Counted from the stretch's first letter, positions 33,858 through 42,343 are shown. The stretch is 64,000 nt of DNA from Pirellulales bacterium (GCA_028279215.1 JANQOF010000072.1:1-64000), one strand, 5' to 3'. The notes: generated from the sequence alone by a model not told the origin. Numbers and translations are program-made.

Positions 33858-34958
33858 CTATTGCCCCCCATCACCTGAAGTGGTGTTGGCAACGCGCGAC
33901 TCGACCCCACGCTCGCCGTCACGCCAATCCCACGGCGGTATGGCCTTGCCGTCGGCCCATAGACCCCGCTTTGCAAGTCGCGCCTCTTGCTCCGCAGCGG
34001 CCAACTGGTCGTCTGAGTTGTACTTTTTGAAGTGCCACGCGTATCCCGCACGGACCAGCGCTTTGTTCACGTCCCGGCCATTGAGCATGACGACGCCCAG
34101 GGTCCGCTTGTAACGATCCTTGCCCGTGACATTCACCACAACTTCTTTGCCGAAGATGGCGCGGGATAGTGCTTGTTTGGCGTTGGCTCCAAATGGCTGC
34201 CCAATCTCTGGCGAATCAATGCCTTCGAGGCGGACCTTGACCGGAATGCGATGTACGAGCACGCCGATTGTATCGCCATTGGTTACGGCCACTACTTTGC
34301 CGACTAGCGACTCGCTATCCAAGTCATCGCTGTCAACATCTCTAACGAATGCAATCAATTTGCCGATGTACTCCGCGTCCTCATCGCTGATGCGATCCAT
34401 CGGAACCTGAATGGTGTCGCCGTCCATCTTAAGCAGCACCACAAGGTCTTCCGACGCATCGCACAACTTGGCGTAGACGTGGAAGTTTCGATCGCTCGAA
34501 TACCAACGTTTGTAGACGCTGCGATACTGCGGATGCTTACTTGCGTGGTCCAGCGCCGCCGCTCGGTCCGCGAGGCTCAGGTCGGCTATCGCAACATCAA
34601 TCACGCCATCGACTGGCTCGGTCATACGAAGCGACTCACCGTCAGGCGAGTAACTTCCAAGCGGCGCTTGGCCGACTGGTTCGCCCTTCCGGCTGTGCCA
34701 TAGGTGGAGCTTCGCACGCGAGGGACGAGGCTTAGGTTTGGACGTTCGATCGGCGGCCGAACGCTCCAAGGATCGAAACGCTGACGACGGGGCCAAACTG
34801 GAGGCTGGCGGAGTCGATGGACGGGAGCCACCGTTGTGGTAGTGGTAGCCACCATTCTTCCGGTCGTGATGACCACCGTTGGCGTCTGTGCGTCCAGGGT
34901 GGGCACACACCGGGCCCGCTATAACGCAGGCAGCTAAGACAATCGCGGCACGTTGCAT
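33858..34958 (-). CDS. Exported YHYH / thermonuclease multidomain protein
   Basis: A 366-residue exported protein. After a signal peptide (about residues 1-19) comes a YHYH-type motif (HPGRTDANGGHHDRKNGGYHYH region, ~20-42). A Pro/Ser-rich linker is followed at ~80-205 by an SHD1-like domain ending in DRISDEDAEYI. Residues ~215-345 are a staphylococcal-nuclease domain: NGDTIGV, the catalytic-Arg strand VRLEGIDSPEIGQPFG and DRYKRTLGVV. It is therefore a predicted extracellular or periplasmic nuclease. It is the first gene of a pair with the small membrane protein. It could degrade incoming or environmental DNA; the role of the N-terminal parts is inferred. Confidence 0.82.
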   Translation of the reverse strand: MQRAAIVLAACVIAGPVCAHPGRTDANGGHHDRKNGGYHYHNGGSRPSTPPASSLAPSSAFRSLERSAADRTSKPKPRPSRAKLHLWHSRKGEPVGQAPLGSYSPDGESLRMTEPVDGVIDVAIADLSLADRAAALDHASKHPQYRSVYKRWYSSDRNFHVYAKLCDASEDLVVLLKMDGDTIQVPMDRISDEDAEYIGKLIAFVRDVDSDDLDSESLVGKVVAVTNGDTIGVLVHRIPVKVRLEGIDSPEIGQPFGANAKQALSRAIFGKEVVVNVTGKDRYKRTLGVVMLNGRDVNKALVRAGYAWHFKKYNSDDQLAAAEQEARLAKRGLWADGKAIPPWDWRDGERGVESRVANTTSGDGGQ

Positions 34959-35090
34959 GGCACCCCTCTAGCGAACGTGTGAGAACCGGATCATCACATC
35001 AGTATGCCGCCGCCAGAACCCAGCGCCAACATACCAGATTAGCACCGAGAGAACGCAGTGGCCTTGGGGTTGATGAACCCGCCACCCCAG

Positions 35091-35903
35091 CTAATCATCA
35101 TTCATTTCACGCTCTGCTTCGCTGCCGTCTGCCGGGGAAGATAGTTCTAGCATTTCTTGTGGTATTCTCGCTTTACGCAAGTCCTCCATCACTCGTACCG
35201 AAGCTTCAGAAAACAACGACGGTTTTAGCTCCTCTACCCTCTTATCAACTTGCTCGTTCATTTTCTGGGCAGCTTGGGAGTCGCGAAGTTTGTTCATTCC
35301 AAAGACGAGCGCGGAAAACAGCATTAGGAGACCTGGCCACACCAAGGTTGATGTAGAGGGCGTAGATTCCTGAAACAGTCGATTAGCGTCGTAATGCACT
35401 TGGCCATGCAGGATGGCTATTGCGCCGGCGGCCTTCCAGTCTACGTCAGGAGAGTAGATTCGACAGGTCATGCATTGCCAGTAGCGTAAGCTTTTTCCAG
35501 TCGGAGCGAAGCGGATTCTTGTACTTCCGGCGTTCGTGAATACATCATGGGTTACGCCGGGGCCGTCTTCGACAATTAACCCTTTCGTAAACTTCTTTGT
35601 TGTCTCATCGTATGATTCACGCACCTCTACTTCCAGCGTGGCACCGTTGAGATTACCCGGCCCCGGATTGTAGACCTTCCACTCCCTGGCGAGCACTGCA
35701 GGATTATTGGATAGGCCTGGTACTATGCGGTCTTGGTATCCAGCAACGGGAATGGTGGCGAAGTGTAGGTAGATGCCCCAGGCAAACCAAACCGCACCAG
35801 CAAGAAAACCTAGGACTGTTGCTGTATTCCCAGCCCTTTGGCCGCTGAAACTCTGTGCTATTCGCCCAAGTATATTGCTGGACTCGCCCAAGTCGTCAGT
35901 CAC
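35091..35903 (-). CDS. Two-helix membrane protein, second gene of an overlapping pair
   Basis: A 270-residue protein of no known family. One membrane helix lies at about residues 28-50 and another near 190-210. The ~140-residue loop between them is beta-rich with two close cysteines (WQCMTCRIY). The C-terminal ~65 residues are helical and acidic, ending in SEAEREMNDD. The start is taken as GTG 35903, giving an 8-base overlap with the preceding stop; a TTG at 35936 would make the overlap 41 bases. The tight overlap indicates joint expression with the upstream gene. Confidence 0.6.
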   Translation of the reverse strand: MTDDLGESSNILGRIAQSFSGQRAGNTATVLGFLAGAVWFAWGIYLHFATIPVAGYQDRIVPGLSNNPAVLAREWKVYNPGPGNLNGATLEVEVRESYDETTKKFTKGLIVEDGPGVTHDVFTNAGSTRIRFAPTGKSLRYWQCMTCRIYSPDVDWKAAGAIAILHGQVHYDANRLFQESTPSTSTLVWPGLLMLFSALVFGMNKLRDSQAAQKMNEQVDKRVEELKPSLFSEASVRVMEDLRKARIPQEMLELSSPADGSEAEREMNDD

Positions 35904-36555
35904 GCCCGGTGTTAGCTGCCAGACTACCGCCGGCAACTTCTAATTTGATGTCTTTAGAATTGCCCCAGACCTGATCGAACCACTCACGAAGAACGGCAGC
36001 GTTCGGCTGGTCATTAAAACATATGCGAGCTGGTATCTCAGGATGAAAATCGTCATCACTCCGAAATTCATTTCCAGTAAAGGTATCATGCTCCGACTCG
36101 AAGCGATATGCTTCATCGTCGACTAGGAAGAAGTGATTCCGTGGCCGGTCGGCCCCCATGTCGACTTCTTGCCGCATTGAGACATTCTTATGCGCGGAGA
36201 ACTGCTCGAGAGAAGACTTAAACGCGCTGCCCTCAGTAAGCAAAATGCGCAGCTGTCCACCAAGGTCAAGGAACCTTTGCAGCTTGACGGCGACATCACC
36301 ACCGTAAATGCGTTGCGGCATTGAGTCGGTGCGTAGCCTGACTTCCACGGGGTGCGCGGAGCCCGAATTATGCGACTGCATTTGCAGGGTTGTCGCAAGC
36401 TCCGTCAGTTGCCCAATGGCAACTTCACATTGCCATGGAAAGCGATTCGCAACGGCATCGCTAGACTTAGCTACTCGAGCAACCCCCATTGCAGTTCGGT
36501 ACTGCCGGCGAATTTCTTCGCTCACACGGCCCACTGGCGGCAAGTCTATAGACAT
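35896..36555 (-). CDS. Soluble hypothetical protein, PLD-like C-terminal pattern
   Basis: A 219-residue soluble protein. Residues ~1-75 are helical. From about 75 on there is an alpha/beta pattern (VEVRLRTDSMPQRIYGGDVAVKL), and the segment NHFFLVDDEAYRFESEHD followed later by FNDQPNAAVLREWFDQVW resembles the second half of phospholipase-D-like folds in which the HxK motif is changed. That likeness is weak and would make it a non-catalytic sensor type. ATG 36555 follows AAGAG. It overlaps the downstream membrane-protein gene. Confidence 0.55.
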   Translation of the reverse strand: MSIDLPPVGRVSEEIRRQYRTAMGVARVAKSSDAVANRFPWQCEVAIGQLTELATTLQMQSHNSGSAHPVEVRLRTDSMPQRIYGGDVAVKLQRFLDLGGQLRILLTEGSAFKSSLEQFSAHKNVSMRQEVDMGADRPRNHFFLVDDEAYRFESEHDTFTGNEFRSDDDFHPEIPARICFNDQPNAAVLREWFDQVWGNSKDIKLEVAGGSLAANTGRD

Positions 36556-36952
36556 TTTTCTCTTGCGAGCTATCGACAACCAGAGGTAGAGAAAATCAAA
36601 GAACCCAAAGATATTATAGTGTGGGTGAGATCCCGTCAATATCCTGCAACCTAGCAAAATCGGCGAGTACGGCCAGCAGACTCCCGTGAAATCACGCATA
36701 ACCACTAGATCACGCGGCGAGCAACGCACCCGTCAACGACTAAATCCATCGTTCTTTCGGCCTGCTGCTAAGCTTGCGGAGGTCGGCTAGGATTTGTTGG
36801 CGGTGGGTCATTGAAAACCCTCAACTCAGTGTTTCACGGTGGTCAAGTCGTGTGATGTTAGTATATGCTAGTGGCGTGACCCTTCGGTTGGTAGCGACTC
36901 CCAGTTCTCCGGCCGTAATCGGCGGCATCGTCAAAAAGCGTTTGGTAGACGC
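36556..36952. other. Gene-free stretch inside the island
   Basis: About 400 bases between divergent genes, noticeably AT-rich at the left side. I see no gene or repeat; it should contain the promoter for the two-gene module on the minus strand. Confidence 0.4.
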
Positions 36953-37777
36953 TTGCCGTCCACCTGTCTAACTTTGCTTGGAGATGCTAGTGATGCCCAG
37001 ATCAAAAGCTTAGTTTTTGTGTCACTGCTCTTTCTTTGCCAAACGGTCGTTGCGGACTTTTCCCTCAACACTGAGTTTCAACTAGGCAGCCGTGGTAACC
37101 ACCATGGGATTGCGTTCGACGGAGTCAACTGGCACATCGCCGCTTCGTTCACCAATATCTTTCGCAACTACGACTCGACCTTTACCTTCATCAGTGACAC
37201 CACGGTAGCTGGCGTGGATGACATGCGTGGTCTAGCGTATGATTCAACCATGGGAGGCTTTTTCGTGGGTGATCAACGTGCTGGCGTTGTTCGTATCGTT
37301 AATGCTGACGGCACCGAGAGTTCGCAATTCTTAACTTCTTCTGGGCTCAATGCCATCGCTTACGATGCAGTTGGTGACTCGATTTGGCTAGCACACTTTA
37401 GCGGTCTGGTAGAGAATCGGACGCGAGCCGGATCGTTAATATCTTCTTTTGTCGGCGGCCAACGATGGACAGGATTGGCCTATGATGACTTCAACGACAC
37501 ACTGCTGTTGCTTGAGACTGACGACGACACACTTTTTGAGTACCAGACAGATGGTACGTTGCTCGGAGAAATCGTCAGCAATGATATGGTGACTGGGAAT
37601 GGTCAGGGGTTGGCATACGACTCGTCGCTTGGCCGCTTGTGGGTTACGTCACAAAACGGGCGAGTTGCAATCTGGGATGATTCAAGTCGCGCAGTCCCAG
37701 AACCAAGTGGTAAGACGACTATTCTATTGGGCGCGACTCTGCTCTCCATCATTGTTTCGCTAAGATCACAGCAGTGA
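36953..37777 (+). CDS. Exported beta-propeller-like protein with PEP-CTERM tail
   Basis: About 274 residues. A hydrophobic signal segment (KSLVFVSLLFLCQTVVA) precedes a domain made of repeated units of ~40 residues with the pattern G[IL]A[YF]D...W/F..., as in NHL/SMP-30-like propellers (HGIAFDGVNWHIA, RGLAYDSTMGGFFV, NAIAYDAVGDSIWL, TGLAYDDFNDTLLL, QGLAYDSSLGRLWV). The C-terminus has VPEP, a membrane helix and an Arg, the PEP-CTERM arrangement. The start is uncertain: TTG 36953, TTG 36974 and GTG 37019 are in frame and no ATG is. Likely a surface protein. Confidence 0.7.
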   Translation: MPSTCLTLLGDASDAQIKSLVFVSLLFLCQTVVADFSLNTEFQLGSRGNHHGIAFDGVNWHIAASFTNIFRNYDSTFTFISDTTVAGVDDMRGLAYDSTMGGFFVGDQRAGVVRIVNADGTESSQFLTSSGLNAIAYDAVGDSIWLAHFSGLVENRTRAGSLISSFVGGQRWTGLAYDDFNDTLLLLETDDDTLFEYQTDGTLLGEIVSNDMVTGNGQGLAYDSSLGRLWVTSQNGRVAIWDDSSRAVPEPSGKTTILLGATLLSIIVSLRSQQ

Positions 37778-37845
37778 CCCACCTGTGCGATTTGGATTTC
37801 CGGTCTAACCTTGCCTCAGCTTCATCGTCCTGCGTAGGCTAGCAC

Positions 37846-38109
37846 TCAATTCCACCCATCTTTCCGCCGCCCACGCTTCCGCTTCTCAGCAGCGGTCAGC
37901 TTGTCCTTCATGCTGGAGATTCGGTGCTTGATGGGCAGGCGAGTCAGTAGCGTAGCCTTTTGGACGCCAAACTTGTGCATGGCGTTCATCCGATGAGTGT
38001 TCACCGTGGGCACGGCGATGCCGAGTATGTTGGCCATGTCCTCGTCCGAACAGCCGAGGCTGATGAGCCGGACTACTTCGCGTTCGCGTTCGGTTAGGTG
38101 GATGGACAT
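37846..38109 (-). CDS. Stand-alone LuxR/GerE-type DNA-binding protein
   Basis: An 87-residue protein that is just a LuxR-type helix-turn-helix domain (LTEREREVVRLISLGCSDEDMANILGI then VPTVNTHRMNAMHKFGV) plus a basic C-terminal tail (KRKRGRRKDG). There is no receiver or sensor domain. It is probably a small transcription regulator of island genes. It lies downstream of the cold-shock gene on the same strand, separated by a terminator. Confidence 0.85.
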   Translation of the reverse strand: MSIHLTEREREVVRLISLGCSDEDMANILGIAVPTVNTHRMNAMHKFGVQKATLLTRLPIKHRISSMKDKLTAAEKRKRGRRKDGWN

Positions 38110-38132
38110 AGACGGTCGCCGGCGCGGTACAA

Positions 38133-38161
38133 GAAAAAAGCCGGCGATCCATCACCGGCTT
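38133..38161 (-). terminator. Intrinsic terminator between cold-shock and LuxR-type genes
   Basis: On the minus strand: AAGCCGG at 38161-38155, a 10-nt loop and CCGGCTT at 38144-38138, then a T-run to 38134. A 7-bp perfect stem plus U-tract, at the expected place 20 bases after the cold-shock stop. Confidence 0.85.
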
Positions 38162-38180
38162 CCAGGGTTCCCCCCCATTC

Positions 38181-38378
38181 TTAGACGGGTCGCACGCGCT
38201 CGGCGCGTGGCCCCTTTGGCCCCTGGCCTTCTTCATACATCACAGCCTGGCCTTCGCGCAGCTGGTCGAAACTCGTTTCCTCAACATTGGACGAGTGGAA
38301 GAACATGTCTTGGTTCGTCCCCGTGTCGATGAATCCAAAACCCTTGTCCGTCAATCGCTTAATCGTACCTTCAGCCAT
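38181..38378 (-). CDS. Cold-shock domain protein
   Basis: A 65-residue single-stranded nucleic-acid-binding protein. The RNP1-like motif is KGFGFI (residues ~10-15) and the RNP2-like motif is DMFFHSS (~24-30); the ending QGPKGPRAERV is typical for the family. ATG 38378 gives the usual length; the longer frame is not conserved-looking. It acts as an RNA chaperone. A cold-shock gene as island cargo, with its own terminator, is somewhat unusual. Confidence 0.92.
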   Translation of the reverse strand: MAEGTIKRLTDKGFGFIDTGTNQDMFFHSSNVEETSFDQLREGQAVMYEEGQGPKGPRAERVRPV

Positions 38379-38755
38379 CAAACACACACCTTCAGATAGA
38401 GACTGTTGCGCCAACCCAAAATTACCGTAACAGTGCGGCGGCGCAACGCCCTAGTGTATCAGGTTGCAGCAAGCCTACTACCTAGCATCTGTACAGCAGC
38501 AATCGCCAGGCCTGATTGTGGGGGTGTCGAATTATCGGACCCCGCCTGCGGTCGCAAGTCTCTCCCCCAAAACTGTACAGGCGGGGCCCGTTGGTTGGCC
38601 CTGTAGCCTATAGCGTCGACCGGGAGGAAATGGGCAGGGAATTTGATTCCCCGGTTAACACGGGGTCTGGAACTAGCGAATCAAAACCCCTAGTGGTGCC
38701 GGATTGCGTCCGGGGGAGGATGAGGGGGCGATGAAGCCTATGCTGCAGCACCTTG
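38379..38755. other. Gene-free stretch inside the island with one stem
   Basis: About 375 bases. It has one stem, CCCCGCCTG at 38540-38548 with CAGGCGGGG at 38578-38586, and two copies of CTGTACAG about 80 bases apart. I could not recognise a gene or a known RNA. The cold-shock promoter is expected at the left side. Confidence 0.4.
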
Positions 38756-39091
38756 CTACGCCACCAGAGACGTATAAATCCAGTAGCCGATGAAGCCAAT
38801 TGACCAAATAGCAACTATGAAATGACAGATTACTTGTCCAGGCAAGCAGTCCGGGCAGTAGCGGTCAAAATACTCGAGTGACGGAGTTTCGCCGGTCGCG
38901 ACTGCGGAACCAGCCATAGTGATTAGACCTAGCACGTTCTTGATAAGAAACAAGGCTGTCAAAGGCAGTGCCGCCAATTGAAGTACCCAGTGGACGCGAC
39001 GTAGTTTCGTTGGATTCCATTTCTTAGCGCAACGTGAACACGGGACAGTATGCTCTTCGACATATCCTGAGTTTTCATACCAGTCTTGCAT
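38756..39091 (-). CDS. Membrane protein with two Cys-pair motifs
   Basis: A 111-residue protein. CSRC near residue 18 and CPDC near residue 79 form a possible split zinc ribbon. Two membrane helices lie at about 33-60 and 88-108. The N-terminal zinc half and the second Cys pair would be on the same side if both helices span. The family is unknown. The same-strand protease gene lies about 120 bases downstream of nothing shared, so cotranscription is not implied. Confidence 0.6.
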   Translation of the reverse strand: MQDWYENSGYVEEHTVPCSRCAKKWNPTKLRRVHWVLQLAALPLTALFLIKNVLGLITMAGSAVATGETPSLEYFDRYCPDCLPGQVICHFIVAIWSIGFIGYWIYTSLVA

Positions 39092-39208
39092 AGCGGCGCA
39101 ATAAGAGTGGTGCTTCGGTGTTTCATCCGTGTTTCACCCCCACCGTCGCCACCAAACAGCCGTCACAAGCCCCAGGCCGGCTAGGGTTAGGGTGGTGGGC
39201 TCGGGGCG

Positions 39209-40537
39209 CTAGCGCCCCGGCACTTCATCGTCGAATAGAGGCGGTACCCCATCATCCAAAAAAACTGGACCATCATGCCCGAGTGGGCGCACTATACTCG
39301 GTTCAGATCGTGACGAATAATCAATGACTCGAATCTCAACATTGTATGCCCCCCGCTTGTCGCCCTCGAAGAAATCCTCCCTCGACACCGCTTCCTTGCC
39401 TGTGAGCTTTCGGACGCTCGAAACAACCTCGCTCGACAATCGTTTACCTAACCCGGCGGGTATGGTGTCGCGATAAAAAACAGAGTCCGTGTCTATAAGG
39501 CTCCCATCGTCGCCTTTGAAAATTACCAAGCACTTGACGCTGTAGATGTCCTCATCCAAATTGTTGTTCAACGTAAACGAGTAGTACCCCGAAAAGTGGT
39601 TCTCGATGTTCCACGTAAACTTGGTGGCGTCGACCGCCTGCGTACTCGGCTTATTGAACTCTTTATTGTCGCCAGATTGCCGCTCTGCGGCAGCTGGAAA
39701 CGGCTTGGTGGAACCGCTTCGTCCTTGAAGCGCATTGAGGTAGTTTGAGGGGATGGCGAAGTTCAAGTTCTGACCATCACGGAAGAACGCAACCGCAACC
39801 CCAATCACATGCCCCCGAGCATTCAATATTGGGCCACCACTGCTCCCCGGAGAAATCGGTGCTGTAATCTGCAAGAGCCTGTCGCGGCCCTCGCTCCTAA
39901 CGGCGCTTACGATGCCCTCCGAAAATGTTCCTTCTAGGCCATGAGGGCTACCGGCGGCAAAGACAGCATCTCCAGTCTCAACAGTGTCGCTATCGCCGAT
40001 CTTAAGCGAAGGACCGATGGTTGCCCCCACGCCGAGGATCACAAGGTCGTGCTCTTTGTCCACCGCCACTACACCATCGACACGGTGCTTATCGCGAGAA
40101 CCAATCTTTTTCGCGAAGACGCTCCCGGCCCCCGTTACCACATGCAAGTTCGTGGCTATCTGTCCCTTCCCAATCACAAACCCGCTGCCTATACCCAACG
40201 GCAATCCATGGCTGTCTTTGACATCAAGTAGGACAGTGGAGGCAAAGGCCTGCTTCGCAACCCTGCGAGCGCTATTCGCATCGATTGGTTGAACTGCGGG
40301 GGCCTGCTTGTGCTCTGCTGGAGCCCTCTCGCTTGCTGGGGCTAGTCTTGCGGAAGCCCCAGCGCCAACTGGGCCGAAATCCAAGGGCGGCGATGCCTCC
40401 GCGTTATCCTCTAGCTGCGACTGACGTGATGCAATGTGCGTAGTGACTGCCAGCGCGCCGAATGCGCAAATCGCAAAGAAAACTCCACCGCTGACTAACA
40501 GCACAAAACTCGTTGAACCATCAGAAGACTTGGTCAT
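39209..40537 (-). CDS. Membrane-anchored trypsin-like (HtrA-type) serine protease
   Basis: A 442-residue protein with one N-terminal membrane helix (about residues 10-34), a Pro/Ala-rich linker and a trypsin-2 domain (~90-265). The catalytic triad reads His132 (TNLHVV), Asp164 (KEHDLVIL) and Ser233 (PGSSGGP). There is no PDZ domain; instead the last ~150 residues form a beta-rich domain of unknown type (FTWNIENHFSGYYSFTLNNN). The active domain should lie outside the cytoplasm. Substrates unknown. Confidence 0.85.
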   Translation of the reverse strand: MTKSSDGSTSFVLLVSGGVFFAICAFGALAVTTHIASRQSQLEDNAEASPPLDFGPVGAGASARLAPASERAPAEHKQAPAVQPIDANSARRVAKQAFASTVLLDVKDSHGLPLGIGSGFVIGKGQIATNLHVVTGAGSVFAKKIGSRDKHRVDGVVAVDKEHDLVILGVGATIGPSLKIGDSDTVETGDAVFAAGSPHGLEGTFSEGIVSAVRSEGRDRLLQITAPISPGSSGGPILNARGHVIGVAVAFFRDGQNLNFAIPSNYLNALQGRSGSTKPFPAAAERQSGDNKEFNKPSTQAVDATKFTWNIENHFSGYYSFTLNNNLDEDIYSVKCLVIFKGDDGSLIDTDSVFYRDTIPAGLGKRLSSEVVSSVRKLTGKEAVSREDFFEGDKRGAYNVEIRVIDYSSRSEPSIVRPLGHDGPVFLDDGVPPLFDDEVPGR

Positions 40538-40945
40538 CTCGGTCGACCCCCAACTTTCCCACGCGATAGGCGTACCAGACTCCGCCTGCCGGATTTAGCG
40601 CACCGTGGTATCGTCACCGGATGCTATTGTCACGGCCAGCCACGGACCACGCAAGCTTCCCCGGCCAACTCAGGTTGACAGCCGAACACCAGGCAGGTGA
40701 AATACGGGTGGTAAAAGCGTTTCTGGTGGCGTCAGTAGTTCTACCCAACACCAGCAATTCAGATGGTAAAAACAAACAGTATTCGGAGGTCCGAGCCCTT
40801 GCGAGTGTCGTCGTGTGCGCGGGGAAACCTGCGCGCGAACGGGTGACCGTGGCGGGGCAGTTACTGCTGCCTTACCGCGCTCGTGAGGGTCCGGGCCTCT
40901 TTATTTGGACACTGGCAATCTGCCAGTCCAGGAAGGGAGCCAAGT
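40538..40945. other. Leader region of the HEPN-like gene
   Basis: About 400 bases between the divergent protease gene and the small helical protein gene. The right half is occupied by the structured RNA candidate (40786-40899) and a further hairpin with arms ACTGGC/GCCAGT at about 40911-40927, ending just before the ribosome-binding site. The left half shows no feature I recognise. Confidence 0.5.
40786..40899 (+). ncRNA. Candidate structured RNA, four-way junction with two GNRA loops
   Basis: A closing stem pairs 40786-40808 with 40877-40899 over 23 positions with a single mismatch and no bulge (several G-U pairs, which suggest RNA rather than DNA structure). Inside are three hairpins in a row: 40814-40837 (10 bp, GAAA loop), 40839-40850 (4 bp, GTGA loop) and 40855-40872 (about 6 bp, 6-nt loop). 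A TTTATTT follows the stem. It lies 46 bases upstream of the HEPN-like gene. It does not fit the SRP, 6S, tmRNA, RNase P or riboswitch consensus sequences I know. The strand is inferred from the G-U pairs and the downstream gene. Confidence 0.6.
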
Positions 40946-41425
40946 ATGGCCATTCTCTCAAGTTTCGTATCCCGCTGGCAAACCGCGCGCATGTTGCAAT
41001 CGGTCGGGAGGTTACCGCGATACCGACCATTACTGCGGGCCGAGTTCGTCCGCGGTGACCTGTTCGGTGAAGCGGCGTTCCTGCTGCACGCCGGCTACCG
41101 CATGGCCGCTGTGATGACCATAAGGGTAGCTGTCGAGCGGATGCTCAAACGTGTTGCCCTGCAATCACCGGAATGGCGAAGTGTGCGACGGCCTGGTGTC
41201 GAACGACTCGCGTACTTCCTGCAGAGTATCGAGGTAATCGACGAAACGCAGAAGCGAGAGTTGGAAAGCTTCGCTGGGCAATGCGGTGCGTTGGCGCACG
41301 GAGCAAACTGCGACCTCCGCAAGGCCACACGGCTTGTCGAGCGTGGTGAGTCGTTGAGAAGTATGTTGCACGAAATCTTGGCGTGCCTGGTGGCAGACCA
41401 AGTGCCGGCGGATAACGCGGCTTAG
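40946..41425 (+). CDS. Small all-helical protein, HEPN/DUF4145-like
   Basis: A 159-residue protein. The core FGEAAFLLHAGYRMAAVMTIRVAVERMLKRVA (about residues 60-92) and the later AGQCGALAHGANCDL fit the helical pattern of DUF4145/HEPN-type domains, where the second is usually the LRxxGNxxAH helix. A canonical HEPN R-x4-6-H RNase motif is not evident, so nuclease activity should not be assumed. ATG 40946 has a good ribosome-binding site (AGGAAGGGAG). The gene is preceded by a structured leader and followed by a strong hairpin at 41438. Confidence 0.65.
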   Translation: MAILSSFVSRWQTARMLQSVGRLPRYRPLLRAEFVRGDLFGEAAFLLHAGYRMAAVMTIRVAVERMLKRVALQSPEWRSVRRPGVERLAYFLQSIEVIDETQKRELESFAGQCGALAHGANCDLRKATRLVERGESLRSMLHEILACLVADQVPADNAA

Positions 41426-41437
41426 TAACCCAACCAG

Positions 41438-41464
41438 CCCGCCGCCTCAGTGTGGGGCGGCGGG
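41438..41464 (+). terminator. Strong hairpin after the HEPN-like gene
   Basis: A perfect 9-bp GC-rich stem (CCCGCCGCC at 41438-41446, GGCGGCGGG at 41456-41464). There is no U-tract, so termination would need to be non-classical; it lies 12 bases past the stop codon. Confidence 0.55.
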
Positions 41465-41506
41465 TTAACGGACATTGTGAGCGATAGCAACCTTCGGTGC
41501 GACGAA

Positions 41507-42343
41507 TTACTCACACGTACAGTCGTCGACTACCTGCTGACCGGCACCGTAACCTGGCGGGCACTTGCATTCTAGGCATATATAGACGTTGTCATACTTT
41601 ATGTACTCCTTCTGGAGGAGTACTTGGTATGAGCAAGGCTCAAGCTTTCGAGTGGTGATGCATGATTCAGTGATCGTGCAGCACCCATCTCTGCACTCTT
41701 CCTTGCAACTCTTGCGGTGCCTTTGTTCGCATTCGTGCACTACGACATCCACAGGTTCTGGCTTTCCGTAGCATATATAGGGCTCCTTAACACAAAGAAG
41801 GCAATCGACATCCTTGTTGATGGCACGGCAGTACGCAACGGCTGCAGCGTGGTCCACGAATCGCGTGACAAAGTTGCAGCAGTCCTCCTCGTGGGGTTTC
41901 CTGTCACAACAATCTGTGGGGCATCCGCAGCAGCGATATGCACCGGGATGCCCAAGGAGTTCCTGACAGCAGTTACTCTTCACAAACCAAGGGGTGCATC
42001 TGTCATTCATGTTCACTGGTGTAACCGGGATCGAAGTCGGAGACACCGCCGGCGTGCAACTTGCGTCTACCACCGAAGTCTCGGCGCATGGGTGGCATGG
42101 TGTTGATTCAGCGAGCACACCACTTGTGATGCAGCGCTCTTCGCTCACGGATCGACAGAACCCTGGATCAGGCTCGCACATGGGCGGCGATGCCATGAAC
42201 CCTGGGGGGCACGCCTGTATTGGGGCGACTGGGCCGCACGCCATGCCTGGCTCCCCGGCAGAAGCCGCTTTAGGCACCGGCCAAAAATGCAAGGTGGCAC
42301 TTACGGCGAATAAGGCGACGATGGTCAAAACCTGTTTTAGCAT
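41507..42343 (-). CDS. Cysteine-rich exported protein
   Basis: A 278-residue protein with a signal peptide (MLKQVLTIVALFAVSATLHF..., cleavage near residue 28). The mature part is unusually rich in Cys (well over 30), in pairs and clusters such as NCCQELLG, RCCGCPTDCCDR, EEDCCNF and ECKCPPGYG, which suggests many disulfides or metal sites. No family recognised. A good GGAGG precedes ATG 42343. The frame stays open upstream, but that part is not signal-like. It may be an envelope or secreted structural protein, or bind metal. Confidence 0.7.
   Translation of the reverse strand: MLKQVLTIVALFAVSATLHFWPVPKAASAGEPGMACGPVAPIQACPPGFMASPPMCEPDPGFCRSVSEERCITSGVLAESTPCHPCAETSVVDASCTPAVSPTSIPVTPVNMNDRCTPWFVKSNCCQELLGHPGAYRCCGCPTDCCDRKPHEEDCCNFVTRFVDHAAAVAYCRAINKDVDCLLCVKEPYICYGKPEPVDVVVHECEQRHRKSCKEECRDGCCTITESCITTRKLEPCSYQVLLQKEYIKYDNVYICLECKCPPGYGAGQQVVDDCTCE

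Noticed and set aside
40621..41058. 145-codon plus-strand frame overlapping the structured RNA
   Set aside because: Composition is not protein-like and it conflicts with the better supported HEPN-like gene and RNA structure.
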